A stretch of 41,260 nucleotides of DNA from a virus, in the IMG/VR virus record IMGVR_UViG_3300035183_001353, positions 1-41,260 of that record. One strand, 5' to 3'. The notes below the pieces were generated by a model. The model made no database searches and was not told where the DNA came from. It saw nothing but the letters and a program-made list of their open reading frames with translations. Shown piece after piece: positions 39,987 through 41,260 of this stretch (its first letter is position 1; each line of letters starts with the position of its first letter). A program made the position numbers and the translations under genes.

Positions 39987-41260
39987 GCTGCGTCCTCCGC
40001 GTTGGCGAACTGCTCACCGAAATCCCGAATGCCGTTGGGATGGAACGTGACGGCCACCTTGCCGCGTGCGCCGTCGTAATCGACCCGTTCGACGAGCAGT
40101 TCGACGACGCGGGCCTGTTCCCGCGGTGTCAGCGAGTTCCATACGGGATCGAACCGGGCCAGCGCCTGGGCTACCTCCTGCTGGTCGACGGACCGGGTGC
40201 GGATGGCGTGCATCTGCTCCCGAACCTCCGTCGCCCGACGTTCCGCCCCCCGTATCCGTTCCTGGAGGTCGGCCAACCGGGCCACTGCGGGGGAGTCGGC
40301 GTCACTGGGGTCAACGTGGGCGACCACGTCGCGAACCTCGGCGTTCCACCGGGCCAGTTCCCGCTCCAGGCTGGCCCGTTCCGCCTCAAGCGAGGCCAGT
40401 TCGGCCTCCGCCTGTTGCCGCGCCTGGGCGACCGTTTCGCGGATCAGATCGGGGTCGCGGCCGATGGCCCGAATCTGGTCGACGACGAACCGTTCGATCT
40501 CCGTGGCCGGAATCGAGGGGGAAGGGCAATTCTGCCAGCCCCGTTGTTGGGCGTGGCAGCACACGTAATATCGATAGCGCTTGGTGCCGTCCCTGGTCGC
40601 GTGGGTCGGCGTCATGGCCGAGTCGCAGGGAACGCACCGAAGCAGCCCCTTGAGCAACGCCCCGAACTTATTGCGGACCTCGGCCCCGCCACTCCGGCCG
40701 TTCCGCTGCAGGAGCGACTGCACGCGCTCCCACACGGCGGCATTGACGATCGCCGCGTGCTCCCCGTCGTGGACTTCGTCCTTGTACCGCAACTTGCCGA
40801 TGTAGGTGACGTTCGTCAGCAGTTTGTGCAGGCTCTTCTTCGTGAACGGCTTTCCGCCACGTTCGATGCCTTTCCGCGTGGTCCAGCGCTTGTTGCACCA
40901 GCCGCGGGCGTCCAGTTCCTGGATCACCGCCAGCAGCGACTCGTGCTCCAGGTACAGTTCGAAAATCGCGCGGACGCGGGCCGCTTCATCCTCGTTGACG
41001 ATCAATTTCGAGCCTCGCGGATCAACATCGAAGCCGAGCAGTGGCATGCCGCCGACCCATTTCCCCTTGCGCCGGGCGGCGGCGATCTTGTCCCGCGTCC
41101 GTTCGGAGATGATCTCCCGTTCGAACTGGGCGAAGGAGAGCAGGACGTTCAGCACCAGCCGTCCCATCGAACTGGCCGTGTTGAACTGCTGCGTCACGGA
41201 GACGAACGAGACCTTGTACTTCTCGAACGTCTCCATCATCCGAGCGAAGTCGAGCAGCGA
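39983..41260 (-). CDS. Large serine recombinase (N-terminus runs off the right edge)
   Basis: The frame is open through 41260; reading it, SLLDFAR precedes the first Met in the window. The catalytic Ser lies outside. Seen are the end of the resolvase domain (VSFVSVTQQFNT, SMGRLVLNVLLSFAQFEREI), the recombinase domain start (SERTRDKIAAARRKGKWVGGMP), GGKPFTKKSLHKLLTNVTYIGKL, a zinc ribbon (CVPCDSAMTPTH and a later CC/C pair around YYVCCHAQQRGWQNC) and a coiled-coil (AEAELASLEAERASLERELARW). This is the integrase-type serine recombinase that would insert and excise the prophage. Its stop overlaps the HTH gene start. Confidence 0.92.
   Translation of the reverse strand, partial: SLLDFARMMETFEKYKVSFVSVTQQFNTASSMGRLVLNVLLSFAQFEREIISERTRDKIAAARRKGKWVGGMPLLGFDVDPRGSKLIVNEDEAARVRAIFELYLEHESLLAVIQELDARGWCNKRWTTRKGIERGGKPFTKKSLHKLLTNVTYIGKLRYKDEVHDGEHAAIVNAAVWERVQSLLQRNGRSGGAEVRNKFGALLKGLLRCVPCDSAMTPTHATRDGTKRYRYYVCCHAQQRGWQNCPSPSIPATEIERFVVDQIRAIGRDPDLIRETVAQARQQAEAELASLEAERASLERELARWNAEVRDVVAHVDPSDADSPAVARLADLQERIRGAERRATEVREQMHAIRTRSVDQQEVAQALARFDPVWNSLTPREQARVVELLVERVDYDGARGKVAVTFHPNGIRDFGEQFANAEDAA

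Noticed and set aside
1-41260. CRISPR arrays, tRNA and rRNA genes.
   Set aside because: I found no regularly spaced identical repeats of CRISPR type and no cloverleaf or rRNA-like stretch in either strand.

Overview
The window is GC-rich and reads as most of a temperate tailed phage (prophage) genome. The host is probably a planctomycete. That is an inference from family resemblance: the recombinase plus HTH pair, the lysine-rich HARE-HTH protein, the AAA/DUF669 recombination module and the tail proteins look like those of planctomycete prophages I know. No host gene or rRNA in the window confirms it. The element runs off both ends. The left edge cuts a tail tape-measure gene, and the right edge cuts a large serine recombinase that probably lies near one attachment end.

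Layout, left to right, almost all on the minus strand and therefore transcribed right to left. (1) 1-9240 is the virion module: tape measure, two small tail-assembly genes, tail tube, a thioredoxin-like membrane protein, a secreted papain-like protein, neck/tail-completion genes, capsid cement protein, a prohead protease fused to the major capsid protein, the portal and a small conserved gene. (2) 9320-10958 is a type IV toxin-antitoxin pair (AbiEi/AbiEii) inserted between the portal and terminase genes, with an inverted-repeat operator and a hairpin-rich 3' end. (3) 11036-13678 holds a zinc-ribbon microprotein, the large terminase and a small HTH protein resembling the terminase N-terminus. 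(4) 13795-16708 contains plus-strand accessory genes (HARE-HTH protein, zinc ribbon, an unknown, an AbrB/Doc toxin-antitoxin pair) and a minus-strand DUF1937 gene. (5) 16690-26585 is the replication and recombination module: ParB-methyltransferase fusion, zinc ribbon, small membrane protein, primase-polymerase, DEAH helicase, RusA resolvase, a conserved unknown, a DUF669 SSB-like protein, a Sak4/AAA_24 ATPase, a small protein and a sigma-like factor. (6) 26782-39421 is a defence island carried by the phage. An SNF2 helicase with a DUF3883 end, a DUF1156 adenine methylase and a DUF499 ATPase form a tight operon, followed by an XRE regulator, an ImmA/IrrE protease and two unrecognised genes. (7) 39564-41260 holds an HTH protein overlapping the serine recombinase.

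How it fits together: the recombinase and its HTH partner would handle integration and excision. XRE and ImmA look like a repressor and its protease, as in the ImmR/ImmA switch of ICEBs1. A 12-bp near-palindrome sits just upstream of both the helicase gene and the first unknown gene, so one regulator may control both halves of the island. Helicase, methylase and ATPase together match the helicase-methylase-ATPase (Hma) type of defence gene set. The two unknown genes may be accessory parts of that system, or a separate system.

The most unusual non-coding signal is a set of five intergenic arrays with a 5-nt period (GG at every fifth step on the sense strand). They lie in front of the portal, helicase, RusA, conserved-unknown and DUF669 genes. 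A second is a 22-bp leader element shared by two distant small genes, with an identically spaced 7-mer upstream in both copies.
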